NCBI GenBank assembly: GCA_039105265.1
Contig: JAPFFF010000049.1
Span: forward strand, 186,001 to 250,000
Length of the DNA stretch: 64,000 nucleotides
Direction of reading: 5' to 3'
Origin: Tritrichomonas musculus
Taxonomy: Eukaryota > Parabasalia > Tritrichomonadida > Tritrichomonadidae
Shown here: one piece after another, positions 45,284-53,930 of the stretch
How the letters are laid out: each line of letters opens with the position of its first letter
Position numbering within the stretch: position 1 is the first letter of the stretch
Notes under the pieces: generated by a model
The model's database searches: none
The model's input: the letters and a program-made list of their open reading frames with translations, nothing else
Told to the model about the DNA's origin: nothing
Translations under genes and position numbers: made by a program

Positions 45284-47299
45284 TTACTCATTAACTTGAC
45301 TGCCAGCTGGCGTTTCATCATCAACATATTCCAATCCATTCAAACTAAGTTTAAAGTATGTATCTCTTGTGAGCCATAATTGAGTTGGAGGTGGATGCAC
45401 TGTACCTTCTTCGTTAACATTATAGTAAGTATCATTTGGACCTGTATATATTGGTTGACCATTTACTTGAACTTGAATATTTCCAAATCCACCATCCAAA
45501 CCATCATAGCAATATCCTGCTGAAGCACGTTCTGTTTGAATATTGAAAACAAAGCTAGAAGCATCACTTAAAGTATTTCTATAACGAACTCCATTTGCAT
45601 CATTCTTTGGCATTGTCATACTATCTTCAAATTCTTTTGTGCATTGTAATGTGATTCCATCGAGGTCTCCAGCAGTTAATTGATTTTCAAAGAATCTTGC
45701 ACCAATTGTGCTAACATTTTCATCTGGGAAGTTCTTACCACCAATATTGAGATAACAATTTTGATATACCGGATTTTCGAAAACAGTGAGGTCATTATGA
45801 TGTTTTGGAATCATAATTGACATTGTTGTAACATTAATTAATGGGATATTCAAAGTAGATTTGATACCATTTGCGGCAGGAGCGATTGGGAATGAATGGT
45901 AATCAACTTTTTGGGATGGGATTATAATTCCTTCACGAAGAATATTTTCAATACCTCTGCGAGTAGATTCACAGACTCCATATCCTTGCATATTTGATTT
46001 ACATAATGTGATTGTCATTCTGTTTACAGTTAATGTGGCTTTCTGTGATGAATATGTTTCGTTGTGAAGTTGTGATTTAGCATCGTGAATTGCTTGAAGA
46101 GTCTGTTTAGCAGAAACAATTGGTGTTTTAACAATTTGCCAAGCATAATATCTTCCATTTTTGTCAGCATGATTTAATGGTGGTAATGTTACAGCAGGAT
46201 TATGAACACAAATTTCTTCATCAGTTGCACCTGGTTGAAGACCAAATTCTTCAAATTCTTCCTTTGTGTAACTAAAAATAAATTCCAAATCTGTAAGAAT
46301 ATCAGAATAACCTGTTCCATCAGTTTCATCCCATTGTTCACCAATTCGATATTGAATCTTATACTTGATAGGTGTTGGAGATGGAGATGGATCAGGTGTT
46401 GGAGATGGTGATGGGTCAGGTGTTGGAGATGGTGATGGAGCACCCGGACCTGGAATTATAGCTTCATTACCAATTTGTGTAAATTGATGTTTCAAGTGAC
46501 CGCGGGCCTTTATTTCTTTCAATCTTTCTAATTCTGCAGATGAGATACTATCATTATCTTCTAGATAAGCTTTTGTTTCAGCAACAGTATAAGGGTCTAT
46601 AGCGGCCCAAACTAATCCTGCGGGTGATACTTGGAAACGAATTGATAAATCACCTATGATACCATTAGGGAATAAATCGAATGCTTGTAATGCAAGTAAA
46701 TCATCGAATGGTACGTTTAAATCAAATTCAACTTGGGATTTACCATTAGATTTGAATGAATTGAGGTTAACATAAGCACCAGCAACAGTTTGTGAATAAT
46801 TTGAAACGTTTTCCCAAAGTGAATGTACAAAACGCCTACGTTTCTTCTCAGTCTCTGGTTTAACAGTGGAATACAAAAACCCTTCACGAATGCATTCATT
46901 TTGCTGATATCCAACGTTTACATTATTATGGAGAATCTCCAAACGGTCAAACAATTGATTGGAAGATTTGAGCCCGACAAATAATTTGTAGAAGTTATTT
47001 GGGTCATCAATTTGTTGTAATTTTGCTAAATCAGTATTGAGTTGTAAATCTAGTTTGATGTGAAAGGTGAGGAATCCTTTATCAACATCAGAAATGAAGT
47101 GGTCAGGATGTGTTAAACTGATTTGGGAATACTGTCCTTGATGAAATGGTGCAGGTTGGTCATGACAGTCAACAGTTCTGAATGAAAATGAGCGTGTACC
47201 ATCATTAGTGTTAATCATTTCACGCATCTTATTAAAAGTGTCAAGTACATTCCCAGCTTCGATTTTGTAATTATGTGCTCTTTCGTTGCGATACAACAT
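45284..47299 (-). CDS. Major capsid protein, double jelly-roll type (671 residues)
   Basis: The start MLYRNERAHNYKIEAGNVLD is followed by first jelly-roll blocks (RSFSFRTVDCHDQPAPF, SQISLTHPDHFISDVDKGF, IRFQVSPAGLVWAAID). A linker of PSPSPTPD repeats (near 285-310) is encoded by 27 bp tandem repeats at 46,371-46,442. The second jelly roll has NRMTITLCKSNMQGYGVCE, MIPKHHNDLTVFENPVYQN and YCYDGLDGGFGNIQVQVNGQ. It looks whole and is the longest of the four capsid proteins here. The Pro-rich linker is a surface-loop-like expansion absent from D. Confidence 0.92.
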   Translation of the reverse strand: MLYRNERAHNYKIEAGNVLDTFNKMREMINTNDGTRSFSFRTVDCHDQPAPFHQGQYSQISLTHPDHFISDVDKGFLTFHIKLDLQLNTDLAKLQQIDDPNNFYKLFVGLKSSNQLFDRLEILHNNVNVGYQQNECIREGFLYSTVKPETEKKRRRFVHSLWENVSNYSQTVAGAYVNLNSFKSNGKSQVEFDLNVPFDDLLALQAFDLFPNGIIGDLSIRFQVSPAGLVWAAIDPYTVAETKAYLEDNDSISSAELERLKEIKARGHLKHQFTQIGNEAIIPGPGAPSPSPTPDPSPSPTPDPSPSPTPIKYKIQYRIGEQWDETDGTGYSDILTDLEFIFSYTKEEFEEFGLQPGATDEEICVHNPAVTLPPLNHADKNGRYYAWQIVKTPIVSAKQTLQAIHDAKSQLHNETYSSQKATLTVNRMTITLCKSNMQGYGVCESTRRGIENILREGIIIPSQKVDYHSFPIAPAANGIKSTLNIPLINVTTMSIMIPKHHNDLTVFENPVYQNCYLNIGGKNFPDENVSTIGARFFENQLTAGDLDGITLQCTKEFEDSMTMPKNDANGVRYRNTLSDASSFVFNIQTERASAGYCYDGLDGGFGNIQVQVNGQPIYTGPNDTYYNVNEEGTVHPPPTQLWLTRDTYFKLSLNGLEYVDDETPAGSQVNE
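46371..46442. repeat. 27 bp tandem repeats encoding the capsid Pro/Ser linker
   Basis: GGTGTTGGAGATGG recurs every 27 bases, about 2.7 copies, encoding PDPSPSPT units. Confidence 0.75.
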
Positions 47300-47300
47300 T

Positions 47301-47305
47301 TATGA
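47301..47305 (-). promoter_or_regulatory. Initiator (TCATA) of the capsid gene in E
   Basis: The TCATA-A-ATG context is identical to that in B. Confidence 0.55.
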
Positions 47306-47336
47306 TACAAAAAAAGTACTTATTACAGGACTTTTT

Positions 47337-47341
47337 TCATT
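47337..47341 (+). promoter_or_regulatory. Initiator (TCATT) of the pVI-like gene in E
   Basis: TCATT lies 9 bases upstream of the ATG at 47,351; the divergent capsid gene starts 51 bases away. Confidence 0.5.
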
Positions 47342-47350
47342 ATAAAAACA

Positions 47351-47605
47351 ATGGGTATCGGAATCTTCAAGAAAATGAAAAATGCTTTTAAATCAGTTGG
47401 CAATACAATTAAGAATGTTGCAACTAAAGTCGGTAAAGCACTTCCTAAAGTTGTTGAAATTGGTAAAAGAGTTACCAGTGCGGTAAAGCCTGTTTTAGGT
47501 GATATACCTCTTATTGGAGACACTATAAGAGCAATTGACACAGGGTTAAATGTTGTCGATAGAGGAATGAGAATTGGTAAGAGCTTGATAAATGAAGTAG
47601 AATAA
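47351..47605 (+). CDS. Small pVI-like amphipathic protein (84 residues)
   Basis: MGIGIFKKMKNAFKSVGNTI begins a basic amphipathic half. The rest (PKVVEIGKRVTSAVKPVLGD, LIGDTIRAIDTGLNVVDRGM) alternates Gly, Ile and Val. Same family as 18,524-18,778 and 26,276-26,527. The pattern and capsid-gene neighbourhood fit a minor capsid, membrane-active protein like adenovirus VI. The assignment is by analogy. Confidence 0.65.
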   Translation: MGIGIFKKMKNAFKSVGNTIKNVATKVGKALPKVVEIGKRVTSAVKPVLGDIPLIGDTIRAIDTGLNVVDRGMRIGKSLINEVE

Positions 47606-47631
47606 AAACAAAAAAATTTTTTTGAAAATAA

Positions 47632-48078
47632 ATGGAATTGGAAGTAATTAACGAAATAACTGAAGAAACAAAAAACTTCAAATCCATCGAAGAATTTAAT
47701 TTGTTCTACCAGAAGCACAAGGACGAGATGAATGGACGCACCACACAGTACCTCAATAGAGTATATAAGATTATTACCCCCGATGGTGTTGAATATAGAA
47801 TAACAAAAAAGAATTGTTCGAAAGAAGGAAATAAGAGAGTTGGGGGTGATATATTTCTAAAAAAAGTGTTTAAAAAGGAAGACCTAAAAGAGTTAGAACA
47901 AGATGTTATCAGAGCTGATATTGAAAGTGTAAAGGATGAGATTAAGCAGATGATATCGCGCATTCATGCGAATGAGCTTCTAGCGAATCGTATTGAGCAA
48001 TCAGAGAAAAAAATAATAGAACTAACATCAACTGTGAATCAGATAGCTAAATATATTAATACTATGAATAATATGTAG
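47632..48078 (+). CDS. Small coiled-coil Polinton protein (148 residues)
   Basis: Full-length version of the gene cut by the left window edge. FKSIEEFNLFYQKHKDEMN (near 17) and YKIITPDGVEYRITKKNC (near 44) form the conserved head, followed by a helical tail (IKQMISRIHANELLANRIEQ). Its end is one base from the convergent 77-residue gene. Confidence 0.75.
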   Translation: MELEVINEITEETKNFKSIEEFNLFYQKHKDEMNGRTTQYLNRVYKIITPDGVEYRITKKNCSKEGNKRVGGDIFLKKVFKKEDLKELEQDVIRADIESVKDEIKQMISRIHANELLANRIEQSEKKIIELTSTVNQIAKYINTMNNM

Positions 48079-48079
48079 C

Positions 48080-48313
48080 TTAAATCTTACTATTAATTGG
48101 GACCACTGAATGGTTTAAAGAATATGTATGATAGTTGAGTTTTTTTGTAGTTATTAGAGGCTTTTCATGGTTTATAGTTCCCTTCAAATCTCTCTTCTTG
48201 ATTATAGGTGCAGAATTGATTCTGGTACGCTCTTTTTGCATTTCCAATTGAAGTCTATCGTAGTAATTCATTCTTTTATCATCTCTTATCGTGCGTCTCT
48301 GTTGAAAAGACAT
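48080..48313 (-). CDS. Conserved 77-residue Polinton protein
   Basis: Two residues differ from 322-555 (YYDRLQLEMQKERTRINSAP). The TCATT initiator on its strand overlaps the start codon of the divergent gene at 48,330. Confidence 0.75.
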   Translation of the reverse strand: MSFQQRRTIRDDKRMNYYDRLQLEMQKERTRINSAPIIKKRDLKGTINHEKPLITTKKLNYHTYSLNHSVVPINSKI

Positions 48314-48329
48314 TTTTGTATTGAAATAA

Positions 48330-48560
48330 ATGACTGAATTAAGTGATTATAAGAGGGAAATTCCTGAACTTAAAAGAATCAAACGAGCGCTAAAAGAGAA
48401 ATGCTACGACTATAAACAGCATCTCAATAACGTAAAATCAGGTATGCTTGGCTCAAATGGATTAGCAGTAAGAGAATCGTTAATTGAAGATATTGAATCT
48501 TTAAAAGAGAAAGTTCACAAACTCAAAAAAGAATTTGATAGATTAACCAATAAAGAGTAA
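48330..48560 (+). CDS. Conserved 76-residue helical Polinton protein
   Basis: One residue differs from 572-802. Divergent start 16 bases from the 77-residue gene. Charged helix with a coiled-coil tail; unknown role. Confidence 0.75.
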   Translation: MTELSDYKREIPELKRIKRALKEKCYDYKQHLNNVKSGMLGSNGLAVRESLIEDIESLKEKVHKLKKEFDRLTNKE

Positions 48561-48587
48561 GATGTATAGAGATTTTTTTGCACTGAA

Positions 48588-49187
48588 ATGTCTTTGAATA
48601 AAGCACGTATATTGAGCTCAGAAAACGATGCAAGTGTAAAACAGAGTCAAGAAACAAATATAGAAATCAAATTAGCTCCTCAAAGAGGAAGTACAGTAGC
48701 ATATCCACAAATACCGCAACCACAAAATGTAAATTTTACTATGCCGCGAACGGAGTTCGAGTCAATGAAATTGCCGACCCCACAGGAGGGGTTTGCTTCT
48801 CAATACATACCTCAAACCAACAGTGTTGCCCAAGAAAGGGGGCTTGCAGATTTAGGAAATGAGTTGGATACACTTGAAAAGAAAAACAAATTTTTGGAGT
48901 TGCTTGTTGGGATGTATGAGAATAACCCATTAAAGGTATACTCTTATGTGGTATGTAAATCGACATTATTAATGGATATGATAAAGCTGTTGACAGATTG
49001 TGATAAAGTTGATTTGGTTATTGAAGATGAAGAACCTGGTTGTTGTGTTGCTAGTGTTGCAAAACTGATAAAGATTGATAAGATATTAATCACTAAAGAT
49101 GGTAAATCCGAAGAACTAAAATACTGCTACAATCATGTCTATACAGAGTTTGTCAAATATGCAATATCACTCAAATATTGTTGTTAA
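48588..49187 (+). CDS. ARILSSE-family Polinton protein (199 residues)
   Basis: Nearly identical to 830-1429 in both ends but with a different pattern of hairpin units. It has one at 48,747-48,773 that A lacks, and lacks the one A has at 1051-1077. The two proteins therefore keep the same length by coincidence. The C-terminal domain with PGCCVAS is unchanged. Confidence 0.8.
   Translation: MSLNKARILSSENDASVKQSQETNIEIKLAPQRGSTVAYPQIPQPQNVNFTMPRTEFESMKLPTPQEGFASQYIPQTNSVAQERGLADLGNELDTLEKKNKFLELLVGMYENNPLKVYSYVVCKSTLLMDMIKLLTDCDKVDLVIEDEEPGCCVASVAKLIKIDKILITKDGKSEELKYCYNHVYTEFVKYAISLKYCC
48744..48776. repeat. 27 bp two-hairpin insertion unit, reverse orientation, CCG repeats
   Basis: The unit reads CGAAC-GGA-GTTCG, spacer AGT, then CAAT-GAA-ATTG, flanked by CCG on both sides. 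The matching site in element A (about 983) is empty. The order of the two hairpins is reversed relative to 1051-1077. Confidence 0.85.
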
Positions 49188-49206
49188 TTACTTTTTCTTA
49201 ATAAGA

Positions 49207-49248
49207 AATGACTTACTTTTAGTAAGGCTTTTTTTCGAAGGAAAAATG
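49207..49248. repeat. 35 bp start-codon hairpin unit before the membrane-protein gene
   Basis: CTTACT-TTT-AGTAAG, GC, then a T7 run, CGAAGG and A5 lie between two ATG triplets. Element A has the empty site with a single ATG (1450). A near copy lies on the start codon of the 331-residue gene (42,480-42,516). The duplicated ATG lets the gene keep its start, and leaves an upstream ATG with a very short reading frame. Confidence 0.75.
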
Positions 49249-49377
49249 TTTTGTGAGATACTTTTATGTATGATTCTAGCTGTTAATGTTATGGAGTTAT
49301 TTGTGATAATATCAGCATTGAAACATGATGAACCACCTGAATTAAGTGAAGAGATGCGACAGAAACTTTATTGCTAA
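49246..49377 (+). CDS. Short membrane protein next to the ATPase (43 residues)
   Basis: MFCEILLCMILAVNVMELFV then PPELSEEMRQKLYC. Counterpart of 1450-1611 without the inserted unit. It starts on the second ATG of a hairpin leader and ends 3 bases before the ATPase. Confidence 0.75.
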   Translation: MFCEILLCMILAVNVMELFVIISALKHDEPPELSEEMRQKLYC

Positions 49378-49380
49378 GAA

Positions 49381-50259
49381 ATGCTTAAACCTACAAAGTT
49401 TGATTATTCGACAGTGTTTTTTTCAGATTCTAGTGATTCAGAAGAGCTATTTACTGAACCTCAGGTAAAACCCTTTTTTAACATCGACATTGAGATGAGT
49501 AAAGCGTATAAAAAAAATGAATCCAAGATATTGAGTGAATCTATTAGACCAATTGCTAATGGTATCTACGCAAATTATAATTCATTAAACATCATTGTTG
49601 GAGCTCAAGGAAAGGGTAAATCTCATATTGTATTGCGTGATATTATTCAAATATCAAGAATCCCTGGTGCTGCTCATTTAATTGTTTATATTAGTAAGAA
49701 CGGAGTGATAAATGATTCAACATTTGAGGCCCAGCGAGAATTGATTAAACTTCCTGTGAAAGTCATATCTGATTCAAATGCTGAGAATTACTTAAAAGAA
49801 CTTGATTTATGGAAAGAATTGTATGATAAATACGTTAATAATAATACTCGATTAGATGAAGAGAAGATAAATAAGATGCTCTCCTTTTTATGTATTTCAC
49901 AGTTGAATTCCTTAAAAAGTCCTCTAAATACTATCATTTTATGTGAGGATTTCATTAAATCAAAGCTATTGAAATCAGCTTATTTTACCAATTATATCAC
50001 TCAATTACGGCACAAACATTCTATTGTCTATGTTAATGTTCAATTCTTTAAAGCAATACCGACGGATTACAAGAATAATTGCACATCTTTCTTCATATTT
50101 AATGGATTCTCACGACAGAAAATGGGTTATATATACCAACAAGTTGTTATGCCAATTTAATTCGAAGATTTGTGGAGGAGATATTGTTGTATGAAAAATC
50201 ATGATTTCATCTTGGTGAACACACGAGAAGGTAGTATAGAGTTTATTAGTTGTGTGTAA
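49381..50259 (+). pseudogene. Packaging ATPase of element E, broken
   Basis: Walker A GAQGKGKSH and NTIILCEDF are present; nearly identical to 1615-2523 and lacking its inserted unit. The gene looks broken once, late in the sequence, so the motifs remain. The damage appears recent. Confidence 0.8.
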
Positions 50260-50289
50260 AAAAAATATTGTATATTCAAAGAATATTTT

Positions 50290-50748
50290 TTAGTCTAATA
50301 CAATATTTTGATGAGTACCCTTAAATATTGTTGGTTCTGGTATATCATATTTCTCTCTTAGCTTTAATAACATATCGCGGTTTGTTTTGTTGATTCGTTC
50401 AATAGAATAGTTATAATATTCATGTTCTTTATATACTTGCTTTTCTGTATTACCGTTAACAAAGAACTCTAATGAATTACAGTTAATTCTTCTCCTTGTA
50501 TTTGATGTTAAAACGACGTGCTCAAACCCCATTTCTTTGATTTTATCTGGGTAGAATCTAATTGTTTTATCCGGTGATTGTAGTGAAATGTATAACACTT
50601 TCGCAATAAAACTCGATTTGTTGATAATAGGATATTTTTCGCAAAGCAGTGTGAAATCACATTTATTGAAATCATCAGGGTTTTCCAATAGTGAGATAAG
50701 ATTGTTGATATATTCGAAAACTCTAAGTGATTTGCTATTGCAAGCCAT
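50290..50748 (-). CDS. Conserved 152-residue end-proximal Polinton protein
   Basis: VFEYINNLISLLENPDDFNK, FTLLCEKYP, VLYISLQSPDKTIRFYP, VLTSNTRRRINCNSLEFFVN and YYNYSIERI match the family at 8508-8966 and 63,598 on. It is the outermost gene of E, reading inward from the right end, in the place where A has its PolB. Unknown function. Confidence 0.75.
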   Translation of the reverse strand: MACNSKSLRVFEYINNLISLLENPDDFNKCDFTLLCEKYPIINKSSFIAKVLYISLQSPDKTIRFYPDKIKEMGFEHVVLTSNTRRRINCNSLEFFVNGNTEKQVYKEHEYYNYSIERINKTNRDMLLKLREKYDIPEPTIFKGTHQNIVLD

Positions 50749-51021
50749 TTTGTAATGAAATAAAAATTTTAAAAAATATTTGATTTACTGTTTGGCTGTC
50801 AATTGGAGGCTCAAATTATTCGACTCTAAAAAAGTGCTAGAAATCATTGAGTTTCATAGTTGGGGCTCACAGTGTTGTAGACAGTGAGTTAGAAAACCTT
50901 GAGTTCTGAAAATGGGTTAGAAAATAAGGAAAATCGCATGAAACCCTTGAGCGACTAACATGGGGTAGACCGTCAGATGTGATTTATTATCTGACCCCCA
51001 ATACGCACATACTACACTACT
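50749..51021. repeat. Right terminal region of element E
   Basis: Similar to 7275-7535 of A. A TCATT initiator for the 152-residue gene is at 50,754-50,758 (minus strand). The terminal 34 bases read inward AGTAGTGTAGTATGTG and then GGGGTCAGATAA. The six bases after the end are ATGGTT. Confidence 0.75.
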
Positions 51022-52668
51022 ATGGTTGATGATTTTGGCGAGATGTACCGAATTTACGAATATGAGTATAAGGAAAATGGAAGTATTGAATGTTTGAACT
51101 CAGATTCTGCAGATATTTCAGCTATTAATTGCGAATTAGTTTATGAATTTCCATATCTTTTAATTTATGGAACAATTCAACCATCATTTGTTAAACTCAA
51201 ATACACCCCAGCAGCTAAAAACGATAATGAATTATTATTAGGTGAAACATTAACTAATAACCAATTATTAACAGCATCAGCAACTAAAAAATTGATTGAA
51301 AACCATAAAGTTCAATTAAATGAATCATTCACGAATAAATTAAATGAAACATTAAATAATTATGCAACTGTTCGATATGTTCAAGATAATTATCCGTCAT
51401 ACACATATTTAAACGCAAACTTTAAAAATAACAATCAATTAACAAATATATTAAATGCTTATGCATTAAAAACAGATATGACCCGTGCTATTGAGCAAGT
51501 AAAAAGTGAAATTCCAGAAATTATTGAGGGGCAAACAACTATTCAATTCAAAATTGAAAATAATACAATTCCTGATTTGGATTACGACACATATCATGAA
51601 ATGATTGAGCAATATGGGCTGGATATTGTCTCATCAAACAATTTTTATACGGGTCATTATGTTCACGTAGATTATTCGTACAATGACGATCAACCCTCTC
51701 AGATAATGCGTATGGAAGGAAGTGGTTCTAGTCTTTGGTTTCTGTATGACTGCCATGAATTAATAAATCCAGGAACTAGTGAAACACCGGAAATTTTATC
51801 ATGTTCAATAACCAAAAATATCGAACCAACAGACAAAAACGCTTTTTCGTCAAGATATGTGTCGAATACTTTTGCTTTGAAAACGGATATACCAGAACCT
51901 GTTGATTTAACAGCTTATTATACTAGTGCACAAGCTGATGAGAAGTATGCTTTGAAGAGTTCATTAAATGAATTATTAACAAACAATGTTTATACTTCAG
52001 CTGATTTAATAAATGATTCACCAAAAACTACTGATTTCGATAGATTTTATTATAATGAATTATATGGTATATTCGAAAAAAAAGAGAAACCAATAACTAA
52101 TCTAGCTTCATTAATATTATCTGGAGTTGTATTTAAATGTCAAATAAATGGTTATTTAACTAAATCAGAATGCGATGCTAAATATGCATTGAAGTCATAT
52201 GTTGATGAATTACATGCAACCACAAACACAACTATCACTCATTACTGTCCGATTGAAGAATCAATGAATTCAATTAATGATTTCATCATTGGTGCACCTG
52301 TATATATGACAGGTAATGTTTACAGATATGACAAATCAACTAAGTCTTTCATATCAAGCACTGAATCAGACACTACGGATTGTATTTGTTCAGTAAAGAC
52401 TAATGGTAAATGGAACACTTTCATAGGTATATGCACTTCTATTGATGTTGATAACAAATGTGTTACATTTGCTTCAGGTGGTGATTATTTAGTTAAAGTT
52501 AAAGATACCTCATGTTACGCAATCGGGGATGAAGTGTTTGTAGATGACGATAACATTCTAAAAATAATAACCGGAGCTACCGCGATAACATCAAAAATAC
52601 GTAGAACAACTGTTGGCATCATCACTGGTATAATTAATGAAAATATGTTGGCGGTATTTAAGGCTTAA
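51022..52668 (+). CDS. Modular fiber protein of element F (548 residues)
   Basis: Shaft repeats (TNNQLLTASATKKLI, YALKTDM, YYTSAQADEKYALKSSLNEL) alternate with a beta-rich domain (near 170-280). A C-terminal head (TTITHYCPIEESMNSINDFI, CICSVKTNGKWNTFIGICT, then TVGIITGIINENMLAVFKA) is shared with the fiber of D and here complete. The gene begins exactly at the end of element E, so its original start may lie elsewhere. It ends 1 base before the convergent ARILSSE gene. Confidence 0.7.
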   Translation: MVDDFGEMYRIYEYEYKENGSIECLNSDSADISAINCELVYEFPYLLIYGTIQPSFVKLKYTPAAKNDNELLLGETLTNNQLLTASATKKLIENHKVQLNESFTNKLNETLNNYATVRYVQDNYPSYTYLNANFKNNNQLTNILNAYALKTDMTRAIEQVKSEIPEIIEGQTTIQFKIENNTIPDLDYDTYHEMIEQYGLDIVSSNNFYTGHYVHVDYSYNDDQPSQIMRMEGSGSSLWFLYDCHELINPGTSETPEILSCSITKNIEPTDKNAFSSRYVSNTFALKTDIPEPVDLTAYYTSAQADEKYALKSSLNELLTNNVYTSADLINDSPKTTDFDRFYYNELYGIFEKKEKPITNLASLILSGVVFKCQINGYLTKSECDAKYALKSYVDELHATTNTTITHYCPIEESMNSINDFIIGAPVYMTGNVYRYDKSTKSFISSTESDTTDCICSVKTNGKWNTFIGICTSIDVDNKCVTFASGGDYLVKVKDTSCYAIGDEVFVDDDNILKIITGATAITSKIRRTTVGIITGIINENMLAVFKA

Positions 52669-52669
52669 A

Positions 52670-53335
52670 TTAATATGTCATTTTCAAACTAATTCCATAT
52701 TTAACAAATTCACTGTAAATGTTGTTGTAATCATATTTTAACTCACTAGTTTTGCCATCTTTAGTAACCAATATTTTTGAAACATAAATGATTTTGTTTG
52801 ATTTTGCGGTACATCCAGAACATCCGATATCTTCATTAAGTACTAAATCAACTTTTTCACAATCAGTTAATAACTTTATCATATTCATTAATAACTTACT
52901 TTCACAAACAACGTAAGCATTTATTTTTAACGGGTTTGATTCATACATTTCAACTAACATTTTTAGAAATTGGTTTTTCTTTTCTAAATCCTCAATTTCT
53001 TTTCCTAAATCTGCAATACCTCTGTCTCGAGTTAATGGGAAATGGACTTCGTCCTGGCTGAAAGCCTTGCTGTTTGTTGGAGGTTGAGATTGATAGTTCA
53101 AATCCTCCGTCGTCGGAATATATAAAGTTTGACCAACCGTTGACGTATCCATAGGTTGGTTCGCTTGAGTAAAATTTACGTTTGGATTTAATGGTGGAAC
53201 ATTAGGATATAACGGAACTGTTTGAGGTCGTGACTTAGTTGATGGTTTAATGTTAATGTTAACATTTGTGTTTTGTTCTTGCTTAATAGTGTTATCGGTC
53301 TCACTACTTAAAATTCTTGCTTGCTTTAATGTCAT
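52670..53335 (-). CDS. ARILSSE-family Polinton protein (221 residues)
   Basis: MTLKQARILSSETDNTIKQE opens the protein. A long Q/P-rich linker follows, then the conserved domain (LEKKNQFLKMLVEMYESNPLK, IGCSGCTAKSN). The linker contains two small hairpins, GGAC-TTC-GTCC and GGCT-GAA-AGCC (53,044-53,066), similar in kind to the 27 bp units but with a different spacing. Confidence 0.75.
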   Translation of the reverse strand: MTLKQARILSSETDNTIKQEQNTNVNINIKPSTKSRPQTVPLYPNVPPLNPNVNFTQANQPMDTSTVGQTLYIPTTEDLNYQSQPPTNSKAFSQDEVHFPLTRDRGIADLGKEIEDLEKKNQFLKMLVEMYESNPLKINAYVVCESKLLMNMIKLLTDCEKVDLVLNEDIGCSGCTAKSNKIIYVSKILVTKDGKTSELKYDYNNIYSEFVKYGISLKMTY

Positions 53336-53361
53336 ATTTAGTTTTAAATAAAAATATTAAA

Positions 53362-53366
53362 TCATA
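53362..53366 (+). promoter_or_regulatory. Initiator (TCATA) of the small gene at 53,387
   Basis: TCATA lies 20 bases before the ATG, in the 51 bp gap between divergent genes. Confidence 0.45.
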
Positions 53367-53386
53367 ATTTTTAATTAAATTTAAAT

Positions 53387-53614
53387 ATGGCTTTTGGTAG
53401 TTGGTTTAAAAAATTAGCGGGTAAAGTTAAAGAAGCAGCTAAAGATTTTGCTGATGGCTTCAAATTTGGATGGAATAAAACAAAATCAATAATGGAAAAG
53501 TAACCTGTTGTTGGTAATGTTGCAAAAATATTACCAAAATTTGATAATTCAAATAATCCAGCGTTGGAGTATTTCGGTAGTGATGGGTTCTATGTTAAAG
53601 ATAAAGGTTCTTAA
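53387..53614 (+). pseudogene. Small capsid-associated amphipathic gene of element F, broken
   Basis: It starts MAFGSWFKKLAGKVKEAAKD, basic and amphipathic like the pVI-like genes though not closely similar. It occupies the divergent slot next to the ARILSSE gene. It looks broken once. Weak assignment. Confidence 0.45.
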
Positions 53615-53825
53615 TGGCTCTGTTTAATAATTGTCTTACTTTCATGCACTGATCATATTTATTTTGAATTCTTGCACGACTAAGTTTTCCTTTCTCCGTT
53701 GTTGGTTCAGGTTGACTTAATACTTTTCTATAATATTGAAGACGTGAATTTATGAGTTTCAACGTTGGAGTAGCGAATGTTTTACGTTCATGACGTTGTT
53801 TAAGGGGTGGTAAGGCTTGAGACAT
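53595..53825 (-). CDS. 76-residue basic helical protein
   Basis: MSQALPPLKQRHERKTFATP is followed by a helical region LKLINSRLQYYRKVL and KVRQLLNRAIKNLYL. Size and charge are similar to the 75/76-residue genes of the other elements but there is no convincing alignment. It is divergent from the integrase gene. Confidence 0.55.
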   Translation of the reverse strand: MSQALPPLKQRHERKTFATPTLKLINSRLQYYRKVLSQPEPTTEKGKLSRARIQNKYDQCMKVRQLLNRAIKNLYL

Positions 53826-53930
53826 ATTTTTATTATGTGATAAAAAATTTTATTTATGAAAAATAAACTAAATAATTATTTTTACATTCATGAAATCATC
53901 AAATATCTTTAATTTAATTTATTTTAAAAC

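Larger units (their letters stand above)
37283..51021. mobile_element. Polinton-like element E with HUH Rep and no visible polymerase
   Basis: The left end reads AGTAGTATACG (37,283). The right end reads inward AGTAGTGTAGTATGTG with GGGGTCAGATA at 50,988-50,998. Gene content: Rep-like HUH nuclease, HNH nuclease, fiber region, small genes, possible penton, integrase, KilA-N protein, capsid protein, pVI-like, 148-, 77-, 76- and 199-residue genes, membrane protein, ATPase and 152-residue gene. The left flank (ACCACT) and right flank (ATGGTT) are not a matching target duplication, so the 13.7 kb may be one rearranged element or two. It has about three breaks. The right part is about 98-99% like element A. 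Confidence 0.65.
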
